From a virus: a stretch of 45,956 nucleotides of DNA. Position 1 is the stretch's first letter. Each line of letters opens with the position of its first letter. Positions 45,017 to 45,956 of the stretch are shown here, piece by piece. Made by a program: the position numbers and the translations under genes. The DNA lies in the IMG/VR virus record IMGVR_UViG_3300037247_000336, positions 1-45,956 of that record; one strand, written 5' to 3'. A model generated the notes under the pieces. That model saw only the letters and a program-made list of their open reading frames with translations, ran no database searches and was not told the DNA's origin.

Positions 45017-45441
45017 TGGAAGGTAGGAAGGACGACACAGGAAAAGCTCGGTTCGACCTATTGCCGGTTAAGCCGCTGTTCAAGGTGGCCGAGGTCTATA
45101 CCATCGGAGCCAAGAAGTATGACGACAGGAATTGGGAGAAGGGCATCAAGTGGGGCCGCATCTTCGCTGCCATGCTGCGCCATGCGTGGAACTGGTGGTG
45201 CGGGGAGAAGCTAGACCCCGAAGATGGCCAGCACCACCTGGCGAGTGTGGCCTGGTGCGCCCTCACACTGATGGAATTTGAAGAGACTCATCCAGAGCTT
45301 GACGACCGTCCGGTACAGAAGGGTGGGGGTAGCTTCGAGGTTGAGGATATGGAAACGTTCAATCCTCATCATCACATATCGAGAGAGGCCGTAGAGTTTA
45401 GAGAAAAAGGAGATGAGAATGCCGAGATACAAACGTCATAG
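45016..45441 (+). CDS. dATP/dGTP diphosphohydrolase-like protein (DUF5664)
   Basis: 141 aa. RFDLLPVKPLFKVAEVYTIG, AKKYDDRNWEKGIKWGR, MLRHAWNWW and DPEDGQHHLASVAWCALTLM are the hallmarks of this MazG-related all-helical family in phages. It hydrolyses dNTPs to dNMPs and so shapes the nucleotide pool with the HAD phosphatase nearby. The C-terminal 35 residues are a tail outside the domain and contain the ribosome site of the ClpP-like gene. Confidence 0.85.
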   Translation: MEGRKDDTGKARFDLLPVKPLFKVAEVYTIGAKKYDDRNWEKGIKWGRIFAAMLRHAWNWWCGEKLDPEDGQHHLASVAWCALTLMEFEETHPELDDRPVQKGGGSFEVEDMETFNPHHHISREAVEFREKGDENAEIQTS

Positions 45442-45956
45442 CAGACGCCCGACCAATCCCTCGATGCCTATTCACGAGATGATAGACCGCTCGGCCATTG
45501 ACCGCCGTGAGGTCTATATCACCGGAGTCATCAACCCCGAAGTCCAGTACTATCTGACTCGCATCCTCTCTTTCTTGGCAGAGGACTCGAAGAAGCCTAT
45601 CAACATCATCCTCAACACTCCAGGCGGATTAGTGGCTGACGGGCTGGCTATCTTTGACCTACTCAAGAGTATAACTACGACCCGTAAGACTCCCATCAAC
45701 ATCATCGCCACGGGTCAGTGCATGAGTATGGGGGCCATCATCCTCCAAGCCGCGACCAAGCGATTCGCCACAGCCCACTGCTCGCTCGGTCTGCACGAAC
45801 TCTCGGCTGCAAATGTCGGCTCGTTCTCCAGCACGGAAGATACCCAGAAAGAGATTCGGAGAACTCAAGGCACCCTCAACGACATTATCACAGCTCGTAC
45901 TGGCATGACTAAGAAGAAGCTGCAAGGACTTATCGCTCGGCGAGACCGGGTGTTCA
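45419..45956 (+). CDS. ClpP-like serine protease, N-terminal part (continues at position 1)
   Basis: The frame opens at ATG 45419 (AAAGGAG upstream), 23 bases inside the previous gene, and runs off the contig; it continues over the repeat to 177. N-terminal basic extension (PRYKRHSRRPTN), then REVYITGVINPE, ILNTPGG (64-70), catalytic Ser103 in GQCMSMGA and His126. In phages ClpP-fold proteases often process capsids, but this one sits in the early block on the strand opposite the capsid. Confidence 0.92.
   Translation, partial: MPRYKRHSRRPTNPSMPIHEMIDRSAIDRREVYITGVINPEVQYYLTRILSFLAEDSKKPINIILNTPGGLVADGLAIFDLLKSITTTRKTPINIIATGQCMSMGAIILQAATKRFATAHCSLGLHELSAANVGSFSSTEDTQKEIRRTQGTLNDIITARTGMTKKKLQGLIARRDRVF
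45830..45956. repeat. Terminal overlap, right copy (circular contig)
   Basis: Identical to positions 1-127; see the left copy. It should be counted once, which gives a unit genome of 45,829 bp. Confidence 0.9.

Noticed and set aside
1-45956. Genome-wide stop-codon recoding
   Set aside because: TAA, TAG and TGA all end well-supported genes (for example 1733 TAG, 849 TAA, 4082 TGA) and no long gene contains an in-frame stop.

Overview
The window is one complete, circularly permuted phage genome of about 45.8 kb. The first 127 bases are identical to the last 127 bases (1-127 = 45830-45956), and a ClpP-like gene runs across the joint, so the unique length is 45,829 bp. The virion set (TerS, TerL, large portal, scaffold, HK97-fold capsid resembling the N4 gp56 family, T7 gp11/gp12-like tail proteins, ejection-type internal proteins, beta-helix tailspike) indicates a short-tailed (podovirus-type) phage. 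No integrase, repressor, tRNA or single-subunit RNA polymerase was found. I infer a lytic phage transcribed by host sigma70 RNA polymerase; strong TTGACA/TATAAT-type promoters are visible. Signal peptides and an RlpA-like enzyme fit a Gram-negative host, but the host is not determined.

Layout: (1) 1-4082, plus strand: end of the ClpP-like gene, four tiny zinc-ribbon genes or relatives, a RepA-like ATPase, and a uracil-DNA-glycosylase/DNA polymerase A fusion. (2) 4057-28132, minus strand: the late block. In transcription order it holds small appendage proteins (LamG lectin, fibre-like), TerS, DUF6496, two membrane (holin-type) proteins, TerL, portal, scaffold, capsid, tail proteins, tailspike, lysozyme-like and ejection proteins. 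Consensus promoters lie at 28322-28351 and 19183-19212. (3) 28133-30151: control region with operator-like repeats, divergent promoters, two small minus-strand genes, and about 690 nt of non-coding, hairpin-rich sequence directly behind a strong promoter, which looks like a large structured RNA. (4) 30152-45956, plus strand: a dense accessory/replication block of very small genes, MoxR ATPase + VWA metallopeptidase, RecB/Cas4-type nuclease, Sak4-like ATPase, DEDD exonuclease, RlpA-like and M15 lytic enzymes, HAD phosphatase, dNTP diphosphohydrolase and ClpP-like protease.

The most striking feature is a family of 20 paralogous micro-proteins (43-106 aa) scattered singly through the plus-strand block. 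They share a zinc-ribbon pattern (CxxC ... CxxC or CxxH) and an invariant extreme C-terminus: C-x2-[CH]-x-R/H-x3-[LIVMFW]-x-W-stop, typically CxxCARxxGLLW-stop. The DNA of this tail (usually ATGGTRA) often contains the start codon of the next gene, so the family is wired into translational coupling. I know of no named family with this layout. Together with the large RNA it is the best candidate for an undescribed system here.
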